DNA of 64,000 nucleotides from Selaginella moellendorffii (GCF_000143415.4 NW_003314279.1:1416457-1480456), one strand, 5' to 3'. Counted from the first letter of the stretch, positions 11,436 to 23,119 are shown. Translations and numbers: made by a program. The notes: generated by a model from the sequence alone, not told the origin.

Positions 11436-12934
11436 TCACGCATCGTCCAGCGCAGCCACGCCGGGAAGTATCCTCCCTTCGAGCAGCTCCAAGCTCGCGC
11501 CACCTCCGGTCGATATGTGGCTCATTCGATCCGCCACGCCCGCTTTCTCCACCGCCGCCACGGAGTCCCCGCCGCCGATGATCGTCGTCACCCCCTTGTC
11601 GCTCAACTCCGCGAGCTTTGCCGCGATGGCCTGTGTCAAACCAATCGACTGTGAGCGTCCTGCGTGAGTGGAAAAGCTTGCGTACCTCGGTTCCAACCGC
11701 GAAGTTCTTAAACTCGAACACTCCCATGGGACCATTCCAGATGATCGTGTTTGTGGAGTTCAAAGCCTGGCTAAACGCCTTGATGGAGTCTGGTCCGATG
11801 TCAAGGCCCATCCATCCATCGGGAATTGCCGAAGCAGACACAATCTAGCCAGCAAAAACCAGATCTTAGAGACGAAATCCAAGTGTTCTTGAGCGTACCT
11901 TGCTGCTGGCATCTGGTGCAAACTTATCGGCCACGACCACGTCGGTCGGAAGCAGCAGAGTGACACCCTTGAGCTTGGCTTTCTCCATGAGCTTGGTCGC
12001 GAGGATGAGCTTGTCCTCCTCGACGAGCGACGAGCCCACGGAGAGCCCCTGGGCTTTGAAGAAAGTGAAGATCATACCTCCTCCCAGCAGCAAAACGTCG
12101 CACTTCTCGAGCAGCGACTCCAAAACTCCGATCTTGGACGAGACTTTGGAGCCACCCACGATCGCAGCAAAGGGCCGCCTTGGATTCGAGATCGCCCCGA
12201 CCAAGTAGTCGAGTTCCTGGCAAATGAAACGATCGAAGAAAGCAAAACTTAGCGAAGAGCTCGCAAAGAAAGAATCAAACTCTTACCTTTTGCATGAGAA
12301 ATCCAGCCACAGAAGGCTTCAAGTACTTGGTGATCCCTTCCGTGGACGCGTGAGCCCTGTGCGCGGTGCCAAACGCATCGTTGACATACAAATCGGCCAG
12401 CGCTCCCAGCTTCCGGGCGTGCTCCTCATCGTTCTTCTCCTCCTCGGGATGGAAGCGCAGATTCTCGAGCAGCAGCACGCCGCCATCGTCGAGCGCCGCG
12501 ATCTTCGCCTCCACCTCCGTGCCCACCGAGTCATCGGCGCGGTCAACCTATCGCGAGTCAATAGAGACTTTGTAGAGAACGAAGAACCCTAAATTTCTAC
12601 CTTGACCCCGAGAAGCTCTGAGAGGCGTCCAACGAGAGGGGCGAGGCAGCAGCTCTTGGTGTATCCCTTGGGTCGCCCCTGGAAAGAAAGAAAAACGCCA
12701 GCGATGGGAAGGGATTGATCGATCGATCCAGCTTACCAGGTGGCTTGCAAGGATGATCTTTGCTCCAAGGCGGCGGAGGTACTGGATCGTCGGCACCGCC
12801 GCTCGCAGCCGCGTATCATCCGTGATGTTGAACTCGGCGTCGAGGGGGACATTGAGATCGGCGCGCAAGAACACGCGCTTGCCCTTCACATCGGCTTCCG
12901 TGAGATCGCCCACGCTCTTCTTCGTCACCGCCAT
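11436..12934 (-). CDS. PGK: Phosphoglycerate kinase, cytosolic type
   Basis: Catalyses 1,3-bisphosphoglycerate + ADP to 3-phosphoglycerate + ATP in glycolysis. Six exons on the minus strand: 12934-12737, 12678-12601, 12547-12287, 12216-11899, 11844-11686 and 11630-11436. Every intron is phase 0 and the product is 402 residues, the usual size of the cytosolic enzyme. Visible family motifs: [11 protein letters not shown] (residues about 20-30), ASHLGRPKG across the first splice, [54 protein letters not shown] and [13 protein letters not shown] (nucleotide-binding GGGDS). There is no plastid transit peptide before [11 protein letters not shown], so the product is cytosolic. For the last intron the acceptor before [10 protein letters not shown] restores the family sequence; upstream AGs would add residues or a stop. 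The start codon is 115 bp from the divergent PPR gene. Confidence 0.97.
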
Positions 12935-13049
12935 CGCCAATGGATAGATCGATCGATCGCTCCTTCTTCCTCGCCTAAAAAGTTTAAGGGAAATTAATTG
13001 GAGAGAACGTTCTACAAATAGCGTCAGTAAAGTTGCGTATTTGCATTTG
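12935..13049. promoter_or_regulatory. Short shared promoter between PGK and a PPR gene
   Basis: Only 115 bp separates the PGK start (minus, 12934) from the PPR start (plus, 13050), so both promoters and leaders must overlap. A repeated GATCGATC motif lies at about 12946-12957 on the PGK side. Confidence 0.6.
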
Positions 13050-14801
13050 ATGTCATGTTTTTCCGCGCAAAAGGAACCACAGGATGGGGCTTCCACCGCT
13101 GCCCTAAACTTGAAATTTCAAAGTCAAATCTTTCCCGCGGACATCCGACGGCTGCGATTAATGCCTTCCGATTTGCTCGCGGCAAACCGCTTGATTCAGT
13201 CGTACGGCAAGGCTGGCGACGTCGTGCGCGCGCGGAGTGTCTTCTCTGCACTCGGAGAGAAGAGGAACTTGTATTCGTGGGTTTTGCTCCTCACGGCTTA
13301 TGCCCAGAATGGGCATCTGGAGGAGGCGAAGCGGTTATTTGATGGAATGCCCCAGCACAGCACGGTGGCTTACCGCGCACTTCTTGCATTCTTTGCAAAA
13401 GCGAATAGAATGCACGAAGCACAATATTTGTTTCACAATATGCCAGAATGGGATCTGGTTTCTTGGAATACTCTTCTTTTGGCATATGCCCAAGATGGGC
13501 AAGTTGAAAGAGCAAAAGCACTTCTTAGTTTAATGAAGGAGAGAGACTTGGTCACCCTATCCACAATACTAAAGGCGTTTTGTCAAGATTTTGATCTAGT
13601 TTCAGCTGAACAATTGTTCCTAAACATGCCAGAGAGAGATATTATTGTGTGGAGCTCCATGCTTACAGCGTATGCCCAAAGTGGGCGTTTTGCAAAATCT
13701 AGGCATGTGTTTTACTGCTCCATGCACGAGTGGAATCTTGCCTGTTGCAACGCAATGCTGTCTGCTTATGGTTCAGACGCAAGAGAAAATCTCGAGGAGG
13801 CCAAAGATTTGTTTTTTCGGGGTATGAAAGAGCACAATCTTGTGTCTTGCAATTCGATGCTAGCGATTTACTCCCTGTGCGGGCATGCTGAGGAGGCCCG
13901 GATCCTCTACGAAAAAATGCCCGAAAGGAGCATCGTCTCTAGCACCACACTGCTTGCTGCGTTAGTTTCTAGAGGTCAAGTGGATGAGGCAATGGAACTG
14001 TTTAGTAGAATGAAGGATTTGGATCTGGTTTGCTCGACCGTGATGCTCTCCGGTCTCTCTCGGAATGGAAATCTAGTAGAATTAAGGCGCCTCTTCCAAG
14101 CTATGGAACAACACGACATTATCTCCACGAATGTTCTTCTTGATGCTTATGCCCAAACTGGAAAAGTCGAGGAACTCGTTTGTGTCTTTAACCAAATGCC
14201 AGAATGGAACATTGTTTCCTTTAATACCATGCTTCACGCGCTTTTGGTCTGCCATAGAACAGATGAACTTAAAATACTATTTGATTCAATGCAAGAAAAC
14301 GATCTAGTCTCGTGTAACATCATGGTTTCTGCATATGCTCAAGCAGGGCATATGCACATCGCGGAGCAAGTGTTCCATGGAATGAGGCAGCGAGATATCA
14401 TATCATGGAACACTATGCTATCTGGATACGTTCTTAATGGGTTACCTGGAAAGGCACAAAGGCTCTTTGCTCAAATGCCTGAGACAAATGTGGCATCTTG
14501 GAATTCATTGCTGAATGGAAGTAAGGGCTTAAGAGCTGTAAGACTTTTAAATGAGTTGAGCTTGGTTGAAATGCCTGATGAGATATCTTTTGTTTCTATT
14601 TTGCTTGTGTGCAATCACTTAGGAAATGTAATGGATGCTTGCTCTAATTTTTGTTCTGTTACCAATGACTATGGTCTAAAGAGAATAATACGACATTACA
14701 GTTGCATGGTTGACGTTCTTGGCAGAGCAGGGTATTTGGACCTTGCAGAGTATCTAATTGATGTAATGCCATTTGTTCCAGAACCATGGATTAAAGTTTA
14801 A
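13050..14801 (+). CDS. Intronless PPR protein, C-terminally truncated
   Basis: A 583-residue pentatricopeptide repeat protein of the short-motif (S/PLS-like) class. Such proteins bind organellar RNA, one repeat per base, usually in mitochondria or plastids. Successive repeats of about 31 residues carry the signature AYAQ.G...EA..LF..MPE.D..SWN, seen from residue ~45 ([15 protein letters not shown]) to ~470. Near the end [27 protein letters not shown] is the standard run-in to an E motif, but the frame stops right after PFVPEP, and very AT-rich DNA follows. The E and DYW domains are therefore missing, so the protein may work only with a partner or may be decaying. The start is placed at ATG 13050 because the longer reading begins with a non-ATG codon. 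Confidence 0.85.
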   Translation: MSCFSAQKEPQDGASTAALNLKFQSQIFPADIRRLRLMPSDLLAANRLIQSYGKAGDVVRARSVFSALGEKRNLYSWVLLLTAYAQNGHLEEAKRLFDGMPQHSTVAYRALLAFFAKANRMHEAQYLFHNMPEWDLVSWNTLLLAYAQDGQVERAKALLSLMKERDLVTLSTILKAFCQDFDLVSAEQLFLNMPERDIIVWSSMLTAYAQSGRFAKSRHVFYCSMHEWNLACCNAMLSAYGSDARENLEEAKDLFFRGMKEHNLVSCNSMLAIYSLCGHAEEARILYEKMPERSIVSSTTLLAALVSRGQVDEAMELFSRMKDLDLVCSTVMLSGLSRNGNLVELRRLFQAMEQHDIISTNVLLDAYAQTGKVEELVCVFNQMPEWNIVSFNTMLHALLVCHRTDELKILFDSMQENDLVSCNIMVSAYAQAGHMHIAEQVFHGMRQRDIISWNTMLSGYVLNGLPGKAQRLFAQMPETNVASWNSLLNGSKGLRAVRLLNELSLVEMPDEISFVSILLVCNHLGNVMDACSNFCSVTNDYGLKRIIRHYSCMVDVLGRAGYLDLAEYLIDVMPFVPEPWIKV

Positions 14802-16605
14802 TCCTAAGCATTTATTTTAAATAAATATCTTAAATGCTCTAATAATCTCTCTTGCTTGGTCGGATCACTTGCCTCCAAGCTTGGTGGTGGTGCCAACTTC
14901 TACTTGTCACTGGAGGAGGGCTAGTTTGACCTCTCATCGGCCTGATAAGCTGGTGAAGTACTTAACAAATGGATTTAATGTCAGAGCATTGCCAATACCA
15001 TATGAGGTAAATATGGCGGCACTTTATCTAACATTAAACTAAGAGCCACTATACTAAGAAACCCTTAAACTTAAAGTTTTTTGTCGCAATTTTATCAAAG
15101 TTGGTGCTTCTGCCATAGCAACTTCTCGAAAACTCTTGCTGCCTCTTGCATTCCATAGAGCACCATATTGGATCGTGAAGTGGCTGCAAGTAAAAGTCAT
15201 GGTGCTAAGTTTTTCTTGGGACTTGCACCTGGTACATTTGCAACAAGATGTTACTCCATGACATTTTTGCAAAAAGCCTAGGCTATAGTGGATATTCCAA
15301 AAATATCCAAGTATATCCTAGAATATTCTTTAATCTAATATAAACTGTTTACTTGAGCTTGCTTTGCTTAGAGCTTTTAAGAAATGGACATTTAGGCAAG
15401 ACAGTAGAACAACTTATTTATCACACACTTCGTACTAGAAGGAGAAAATTATGGTCTCTACATTTCGAATCAAAACAATTGCTGAGGATTTACTTACACA
15501 AGACTTGTAACTTTAAGTCACTAAACAACACCTCTTCACTCCAGTTCCTTTCTTTGAGGAATCTAGGGCTTCCCTCATGTGCTCACAAAAAAGAGAGTTG
15601 TCAGTCTAGAGGACAAGATAAACACCTTTTGGCCACTTCCAACTTATCATCCTCACTTTAAAAAAACTCCTAGGACTTAAGAAGAAAAAATCAAATTTTG
15701 AGTATATAACTTGTCAAATATAGCATCTTCCAGAATTCCAGCATAACGGCTTACTAACACATTTCAAAGAGTTACCTTTGTTGGCATATTCTATTATTGA
15801 CGTGTCTGCACTCGTTAAGAGTTAAGAGTTCATTTAAACTGAAAATCCCACCTCATATGATTTATCAGTTCTGAACATTATATCGCACTACCCAAGCCAC
15901 AGTATACCCTTGTTCATCTTGAGCTGCAGTGCGGTGGTGGCAGTGGAAGCAGCCACCACGGGAAATGGTACCACTCCTCCTGCTCAACATTGCTGTGATT
16001 GTCCTGCTCATTAAGCAAGATGCTGCACCTATGATTAAAACCATCCGATTTCTTCACCAAGCTCTCTTATTTCAAAACCAAAGGAATGGTCCCATGGAGT
16101 TCTTGTTGATCTTCTTTTATTATTTGGCTGCTTTGGTTAGATCTCCAAAGAAGGTTGCTAAAAACCTAATCATGAGTTAGAACTTACTATATAGGCATGT
16201 GTTACTATAAAAGTGTTTCACATTGCTATTGACAGAACCCTGATGCATGTGTGGTTGGTTTTGAAACCATTTCTGCCTACTATTGTCAAAGTCAAGAGGT
16301 TGCATTAGTTCAAGTGGCTGATTAAGGACAATATTCCAGTTCTAACATTGTTAAATATTAGGACATATTAGTGGTGATTTAGTGACGTTTAACCATCATG
16401 ACTCCAAGCTCTAAGTCATAAGTATCTTGAAATATGGATATATCCTGAAAACATGCCAAAGGAAAAGCATTTAAGATGTATTTCAACTAGGATACTAGGA
16501 TGTATGGTTCATTTGCAAGAATGTTAAATTGAGATTAAACAATAGCTGCGATGTATTTATTGGAAATTCAAAGCAAACTAAGCGTCTTTAGAATTAAGTT
16601 ATAAA
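14802..16605. other. AT-rich intergenic stretch with repeat remnants
   Basis: No gene is supported. Near 15288-15345 there is a GGATATTCC/AATATCC/AGAATATTC block related to the interior of the 4558-5631 element. Short frames such as 15929-16180 look hydrophobic and have no family features. Confidence 0.5.
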
Positions 16606-17475
16606 CTAACATGAAGTTTTAGTTTCCCATAGCAATTCCAATAAAGGATATTTATGAAATTGTTTTTGTCTATTTCTATATAAAACTAAATTACAGTCAT
16701 TTTTTAATACTAAAAATGTACTCATAAGGCAATAAGGTTGTGGTTTACAGTATTTATTCACTGACCATACAGCTTTATTATCACTCGAATAAAGCACTAT
16801 ATTTCCATCAAATTGTATTTTTAAATAACAATTACTTCCTTGCCTAGAAGTGCCAGTCAACCATTTTACATTATTATAAACATATAAAACCAAATTACAA
16901 TCTATATGCAAATAGAGAATTGCTTTTCCATTAGAGGATGTTAAGAACTCAGAAGAGAATAAACTTTTATATGGGATATGCATTGTACTTTTATAGATAT
17001 TGCACCTAGGTGTGTTATGAAATCCAAGTAATTGCTCCTGATTATGTCGATAATTGATTATCATATACTCAAACCCATAAAGATATGTAACAATTGTAAT
17101 AAATGATGCTCGTAATCTTATTAATATTTCATATGTTTGAGTAAAAAGGGTTGCAAGTGTATATCGTGCATGAAATCCATTCTCATTTTCTCCATTCGGA
17201 TTTAGAGTACATGTATTTTCATCAAATAAGTATAAGCTAACTTGTACATTGTAAATAATTCCTCCATTGGTAATAGTTGTTAAAACATTTATATGCTGAC
17301 CTCTTGTTAAATTATCATTTGGTATATTCATAATAGCAGCTGAAATTTGACTTAGAATATATAGTGTACTATTTAGAGTAAGTGCATCCACAATTCCATA
17401 GTCATACTCAAAATCTATAGCAAGATTTTGAAAAGGGAAGAAGAAAACATAAAGTGAATATAGAAAAAAATTCAT
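16606..17475 (-). CDS. Bulb-type (GNA-like) lectin-domain protein
   Basis: A single-exon, 289-residue protein with a hydrophobic N-terminus (about 1-20) that looks like a secretion signal. Residues about 185-289 carry three degenerate mannose-lectin strands: LHIDCNLVLY, IQFDGNIVLY and LKNDCNLVLY, which correspond to the QxDxNxVxY sugar-binding motif of bulb lectins. The first Gln is replaced in all three, so mannose binding is uncertain. The N-terminal half has RGQHINVL and a cysteine in NTCTLNP, resembling the ectodomain of the receptor kinase at 6395-8785. Codon use is extremely AT-rich compared with other genes in the window, though the frame is intact over 870 nt. It could be a recently retained or horizontally acquired gene, or simply a gene in an AT-rich compartment. 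No intron is apparent. Confidence 0.75.
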   Translation of the reverse strand: MNFFLYSLYVFFFPFQNLAIDFEYDYGIVDALTLNSTLYILSQISAAIMNIPNDNLTRGQHINVLTTITNGGIIYNVQVSLYLFDENTCTLNPNGENENGFHARYTLATLFTQTYEILIRLRASFITIVTYLYGFEYMIINYRHNQEQLLGFHNTPRCNIYKSTMHIPYKSLFSSEFLTSSNGKAILYLHIDCNLVLYVYNNVKWLTGTSRQGSNCYLKIQFDGNIVLYSSDNKAVWSVNKYCKPQPYCLMSTFLVLKNDCNLVLYRNRQKQFHKYPLLELLWETKTSC

Positions 17476-17676
17476 TTCTTTTCCAATACTAAACTCTTAG
17501 TTGATAGAAAATGAAATACATTTCGTCTCCATTTTTCTTGTACTATACTTTAAAAGAATAAAACAATATTACAAATGTAAAGTTAACATTGTTATGCTCA
17601 GTGTTTGACAAGGCAAAGTGGAAGTAAAAGTTAAAAATACTTTTACGTTGTCTGTTTCTCTTAGTTTTACATCTTC

Positions 17677-20118
17677 TCAAAACGAGCTAAGCGATCTCCA
17701 GTTCAACGCATCTTCCTGCATGACAAATGTACACAACGTCAAAACTTATTTCAAACTTTCCTTGATTGTACCTGTGATTGCGAGGGTAGATAAACATCGT
17801 CTTGCAGATCCTCATCGTTGCCATTGTCCATGGCACCTTCGTCTCCTGCTGGAAACTAGACACCAAGACACCAAGACGATCAAACTCTACCAAGCACGTA
17901 TAGCAAGCAAGTAAAAAACTTACTGGTATGATGTCGTCCTCGAAATCCCTCAGGCCTTGACCATGATCATCCTCGAGTGATTCAGGAAACTCCGGTGCTT
18001 GTTCAAGAAGAACTAAGTCGGTGGATCCAGTTACAGATTTTAGAAACTGCTTTGCGAAGAATGAATCTTCCAGACTAGGAGAGAACTTGACAGGAAGCTC
18101 TTCGAGTTCGGTGGATCCCGCTTCCTCGGCTTCGTTGAGAAATCCAACTTTTGACAAGCCTGCTATATCAACCTTGAGATCGTCTAGCTGCGCTGAGCTG
18201 AGATTCGTCGATATATTTGCTGCTTCTTCATCTGCTTGACTAGAAGAAGTGTTCTTCGACAAGCCCGTATCAACTTTGAGCTCGGCTAGCTGCCTGTCAA
18301 GAAGCGAGCCCAGACTTGTGGACACCGTTTCCGCTTGACTGGAAGTTGTATCCTTGGACAAGCCTGCCATCTCCGCGAGAGCTCGCAAGGAAGCCTCCAA
18401 TCTTCGAAGACGTTTCCAGTCGAGCTGCTTGGAGTCGCAAGCCAGGTAGTGGAAGCCAAAGTTCAGAGACTCGTGGTACCCGCCGAGAGGAACAAAGCCT
18501 TGCAGCTCATGGTCCTCCCAGAGAGCGTCGCGTCTTCCCTGCGTGAGCTCCTCCTGGCTCACGGAGAGCCTTGACAAGGATTCCTCTGAGAAGACACTGA
18601 GCGCCTGGAAGAAGCTCTCCGCCCGCTCCAAGGCATCCAGGAAGCTCCTCCTGAGCTCGTCGGACTCTGCGGTGGCCCGCACGGTGTCCTCGCTGCCTGC
18701 GAGCCATGCTGTGAAGATGACGAGCGCCGGGAGCATGGTTGGATCGCCGATCGCCGCCAGCGTGCGCACGGCTTTGAATGCGCACGCGAGAGTCTCATGC
18801 AGCGAACTCCTTGGCGGAGAAGTCTTGCAGACGAGGCCGAGATGGAAGTCTTCGATGGAGCACGCTAGTATCGTCACGATCTGTATTCCCAGGAAAGCTT
18901 TTCCCCTGGTTGGCTCTGCTGGATCGCAAACTTTAGAGGGAGTTCCCACCGATCGCTCGAGTTCGTTCAGAGTGCCATCCAGCACCTTCTGCAAATTGTC
19001 GAAACTGCAAGCGTATCAAAACCATTTGCGTGTCTCAAGCTAATGCACTCACCCAGTTTTCAGGAGTAAGATCTCGAAGAGCCTCAAGAGATTGTCAAAG
19101 TTGGACGATCCTTGGCTGGCTTCAGCGATGGCGTCCGACTGAAAAATCCCCATCAACTTCTCTCATCGTGCTCAACAAATGGATACCTTACTCTCCAGAA
19201 GAAGGAGAAGGTTGCTGTGGCTCGTTGGAGACGGCATCTTCACAAACAAGCTCCTCAGATAGTGATACACAGCACGAACTCTATCTCCCGCATGGGTCGC
19301 CAGGATCGCCAGCTAGAGATCAAACTCTTAGAACCGAAAGAACGAACAGAAAAACAATCGAGATCGTCGCACCTGGCCATGCGCTCCACCTTCGCAGTGA
19401 CAAAGCCTCGAGGCTTGCACGTAGTAGTCCTCCGCGGTGGAATAGTTCCTCTTGCCAAGGCTCACTCCATACACTTCCCTGTAGCGAGCCAAGTCCCCGA
19501 GGCGCAGTAGCAGCCGGTGACAAGTCTCGCGGAACTCTCTCGCCTCGCTCTCGTCCAAGCTCTTGTCACAGCTATCCGAGACGATCCCACCGAGGCCATG
19601 CCTCACTCTCACCCTGGAAACAAGCTCCGAGTAGAAGTTGGAGCTGCTGGCTATGAAGTCGATCAAAGGCGCCACCACATTCTTGAGCGTCTTCTTGCCG
19701 ACGCGGTCGCCCTTTTGCTTCTCGGCGGCTCTTTGCATCTGGGAGCGAAACTCCGTGATCTTGGCGTGGTGGGCTTTCCAGAGCGCCTTCTCGATCTCGG
19801 AGCTGAGGGAAGGAGCAGCCAGGAGAGGGCCGTAGCCATCGTCCCGGAGCGCGTGGACCTCTTTGAGATCCGCGTCTTTGCTCTCGAGCTTGGCTTTGAG
19901 ATCTCTCTCGGCCTGGCTGAGCAAAGTGAGCAAAGAAGATTTGCGGCAGCGATAGATAGATACCTGGGAGGAGTCGATGCGGCGGTGCTTGGAATGTCGG
20001 CTTCGCTGCTCCTCCGGGGTGGTTTCTTGCGTGCGCAGTCTCTACAGAAATCTCTCACTCACTCGAGAAACAGAAAGAGTGAAACACACACCTTTCTCTT
20101 GCGCTTCTCCATCGCCAT
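17677..20118 (-). CDS. SMG7/EST1-like nonsense-mediated decay factor
   Basis: A predicted 686-residue protein from eight exons on the minus strand: 20118-20092, 20041-19964, 19912-19373, 19312-19187, 19138-19053, 19004-17924, 17855-17772 and 17715-17677. Phases agree throughout. EST1/SMG5-7 proteins have a 14-3-3-like TPR fold that binds phosphorylated UPF1, followed by an EST1 central domain. The diagnostic region spans exons 3-4: EDYYVQASRLC...HGQ, then LAILATHAGDRVRAVYHYLR, SLFVKMPSPTSHSNLLLLLE, the signature where TPR units pass into a single-copy LAV/RAVYYY..RSL block. The EST1 central part includes FVPLGGYHESLNF near the end of exon 6. The C-terminal part is acidic and Ser-rich (EDDHGQGLRDFEDD). 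It is shorter than canonical SMG7, closer to SMG7L. TTAGGGTTTA, a telo-box-like motif, sits just upstream of the start. A broken copy lies at 38611-40176. Confidence 0.85.
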
Positions 20119-20194
20119 TTTAGGGTTTAGAGGCTGCGCCTGTGCTGCCACCTCGGGCTCCTGGAGACGAGCCACGAGTACGACTTTGGGATCA

Positions 20195-20290
20195 GGAGCA
20201 CTACTGCTGCATGGTCACTCGGGCCAGCTTGAGGAAGCCCACGACTTGATTGAGAGCATGCCGTTTCTTCCCAGCGAGGAGCTTGCTAGG
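20195..20290 (+). pseudogene. PPR E-region scrap (plus strand)
   Basis: Reads as the run-in to a PPR E motif with frame breaks: EHYCCM, then (other frame) GQLEEAHDLIESMPFLPSE. It matches the DYW PPR gene at about 50430-50525 (there on the minus strand). It begins 77 bp beyond the SMG7-like start codon. Confidence 0.75.
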
Positions 20291-20398
20291 CGCGTGCGTA
20301 GACCGAGCACAATAGAAGGCTTGTAGCGATCATCCCCTAGAGTTTCTTCCCTAAGCCGTGGACACACTCTCGTCTTCTATTTTTTGACACAATGGAAT

Positions 20399-20700
20399 CC
20401 AGAAGTCTCAAACACCACCCTGGAAAGCTTGGAACCGATTCGAGTCGCGCACAACGATCTGGCGCTTAAAGTATAAGCTTGGTTGCGGTGTGGCAGTAGG
20501 ACTCGCACCGCTGTTCCTGGAGCGGTGCTCATCATCCCAAACGCGATGGTCAGCTTCTCGTTGTGCAAGCAAACCAGCTGCTCTTTCACCTCGGTCTGGA
20601 GAGTAGCCCCGCTCCACCACTTCCACAGCTCCTCGTAGATCTCGTCGTTCTTGGGATCTCCAACGACAAACTTGTGGTTGACCTTGATCAAGCTTAATTA
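20399..20700 (-). pseudogene. DYW-domain scrap of a PPR gene (minus strand)
   Basis: On the minus strand the fragment shows HKFVVGDP.ND.EIYEEL, then KEQLVCLHNEKLTIAFGMMS and a damaged continuation, matching the DYW deaminase part of the PPR protein at 49805-52807 (region about 49805-50200). The HxE histidine and glutamate are still visible (HNEK), but internal deletions remove the YSPDTGEVLH segment, and a deletion and frameshift destroy the CxxCH cluster. It is oriented opposite to the E-region scrap 100 bp away, so the two pieces came together by an inversion. Confidence 0.85.
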
Positions 20701-20740
20701 AAAACTTAGTTTTATATATAATCATGGTATTTGAGTTACA

Positions 20741-20810
20741 AGAACAATAAAGAAGACAATACAAAAGCTCATTCCTCAATGAGCTTTTGTATTGTCCTCT
20801 TTCTTGTTCT
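20741..20810. repeat. 33-bp near-perfect hairpin with 4-nt loop
   Basis: The left arm 20741-20773 and right arm 20778-20810 are reverse complements with two mismatches, around the loop CCTC (20774-20777). The uninterrupted inner 18 bp pair perfectly (ACAATACAAAAGCTCATT against its complement). A T-rich run (20811-20850) follows. Whether it is transcribed is unknown; it could be a tiny foldback element or a small-RNA precursor. Confidence 0.85.
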
Positions 20811-22944
20811 TCCATTTCTTTTTTTTTTGTTTTTTTTTTCTTTTATTTTTTTCCTTCTTTTCATTCATTTTCATGGTTTCCTCCTCTTTTGACAATGGAG
20901 TAGCAATTGATGGCAACATTTATGATAGGTTTTTTAGCTTTACTGTTAATCTTCAAGTCTAGTTAAATTTTCTCTATAGGAATTCTGAGGATGATGTATA
21001 TTATTAGTTTAATCATTTTATAGTGATTACTATTTATCATTTTTGGGATGATGCCTGATTGATGTTTACATGAGTTAGAAACTATGTTACAATAATATAA
21101 TGCTTTGGGCATAGTTATTTGTGCAGATTGGAGTCTTTTCTCATATATCTTCAAATGCATATTTAGACATGCTGACAACTATAACGATACATTACAATAA
21201 TTGCATTGTTTTTGTTAAGGACCTTTTGAATCAATTATGTATTTTGTTTTTACTTTCGAAGCTTTTTGCTTCATGAGAGTATAATATGTTAGAGTGGATT
21301 AAGTTTGGAATGTTATAACTAGTACTTCATCATAATCTTGTAGAACTTATGCATGCATTTGCCCCAACTGATGTTCTTCGATTGATATAATATTATAAGA
21401 CATCACTTTTTCCATTTATTGTACACATGCTTTAACTCCACTTCCTATAGATCCTTTTGTTCTAATAAAGATTTATATTATTGTTATTCATATTTAAAAA
21501 TAAGGGCAAAGATATAGTTGTGGCTGTGATATTCACTATTAGGCATGTGATGAGGTTAGCCACATATATCAACATGTCAATATTTCCCAAATTGGCATTT
21601 TTATTTCCTTGGGGGAAGCCTTGGTGTCAACAACATTATGTTGGTGTTATTGTAGTGGAAAGTCTTGACATAAAAATTCTTCTAAGAAATTAAGAGTAAC
21701 ATGAGTAATGAATGGTATTTATGCAAAATCAAAAGTATTAGTAAAAGGTTCACTTGGCACTAATTCATCTAGTATTTATTTTTCAAGCTCATTTTTATAA
21801 TAAGAAATCCCTTATTATTCTCTTTACATTGGTCAATACATGTTTGAGTTTATCTTTTATTACTTATTTTATTGCTATATATTTCTGTTATGACGGGAAA
21901 ATCTTTAACCAAAAATGACATATTCAAAATTAAGATATATAAGTATATATACAAAACCATCTCTAATATACCTCTACCATTACCACTTTATTATTTTACC
22001 ACCACTTTTTTTCTATAATATAATATTTAAAGTCAACTAATTTTTCCTTTTCATATCTTATATCCTATTTCCTATCTACTCTATCATAAGTTTTATCTTT
22101 CACCACCTTTATAAAGTGATTTGCTATATAACTCTCACATTTAAGTATACCCTCTACCTTACAAAGATTTTTTGCCACTATTCAAAAATGTTTTCTTAAT
22201 CATCTAAATTTGCCATATTTTTTACAATAATATTTTATGATATTAACAACAAAATAAAAAATAATCTATAGACTATATAAGGAGCCCTTCAACATTAGAG
22301 TATGGAGTGTGGAGAGATTTTAGTCTAAGTTTTCTTTTTTAGTTTTACAATGCTTTTTTGTTTTGAGTTTTACTTCCTTGAAAAATATAGAAATTAAGAG
22401 TTAGTAAAAATCCTTCTCTTTTCTCTTTCTCTCAAAACATAAGATATATAGAGATAATGTGCTACTATGTTGTAAATATAACTACATGTATCAAAAGTTA
22501 TCTATTAGTGAGTTATTTTGGATATTTTTCTCTTACTGCCACAATAATAGGATTGCTAGCCCTTTTATCAATCTCTACCCAAGTTCGTTGAAAAACTAAC
22601 ATTATATGTCGGATAAACATAAGGTAGGAACTTCTATGTGTTTCTTTATCCCAAATGTGACTACAGCTAATCCTTTAGAATATTCTTTCCTTACTGCCAC
22701 GACAGCAGGAAGTTAGAATTGCTAGACCCTTTATTAGTTCTTTTTGTGCTAGCAAAGTTAACCGGACATTTGGAGTGTATCAGACCTGACACGTATAAGG
22801 ACACAATTAATAAAGAGTAGAATTATTTATATAAAATAAATTAAATTTAAAATATATAATTTATTTATATATAGTTTTTCAAATAAAAAATTATTCTTAT
22901 TATTATATTTTTTTTCAAAATAGTTAAAAACTAAAATTTCAGCA
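20811..22944. other. AT-rich spacer with dispersed repeat copy
   Basis: No coding gene is seen. About 22490-22650 belongs to a dispersed repeat: the order TATTTT...CTTACTGCCACAATA...GGATTGCTAG...TAAGGTAGGAACT recurs at about 47970-48140 and, more decayed, at 49100-49250. A shorter second piece with CTTACTGCCACGACAGCAGG follows at about 22680-22760. Confidence 0.55.
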
Positions 22945-23110
22945 CGTGAGGGCCAAGTGTACAGCTACAATGCCGTATACTAATATTAGTATAGTGGGAT
23001 TTTGGTAGCCATCAGGTTGGTTTCAATCCGGACCACTTGCTCCTGTATATAAGCTAGGGTTTTTGGGCTAATTGATATGCACATTTTCTGTATTCCCTTT
23101 CTATATTCCA
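22945..23110 (+). repeat. 5' LTR of gypsy element
   Basis: Matches the 3' LTR at 25414-25588 along its whole length. The 3' copy has a small internal duplication around AATTGATAATTGGGCTAATTG that this copy lacks. Confidence 0.85.
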
Positions 23111-23119
23111 TATTTCTGT

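Noticed and set aside
13041-13049. Extended N-terminus of the PPR gene from codon 13041
   Set aside because: The first codon there is TTG; plant nuclear genes use ATG, and 13050 gives a usual PPR N-terminus.
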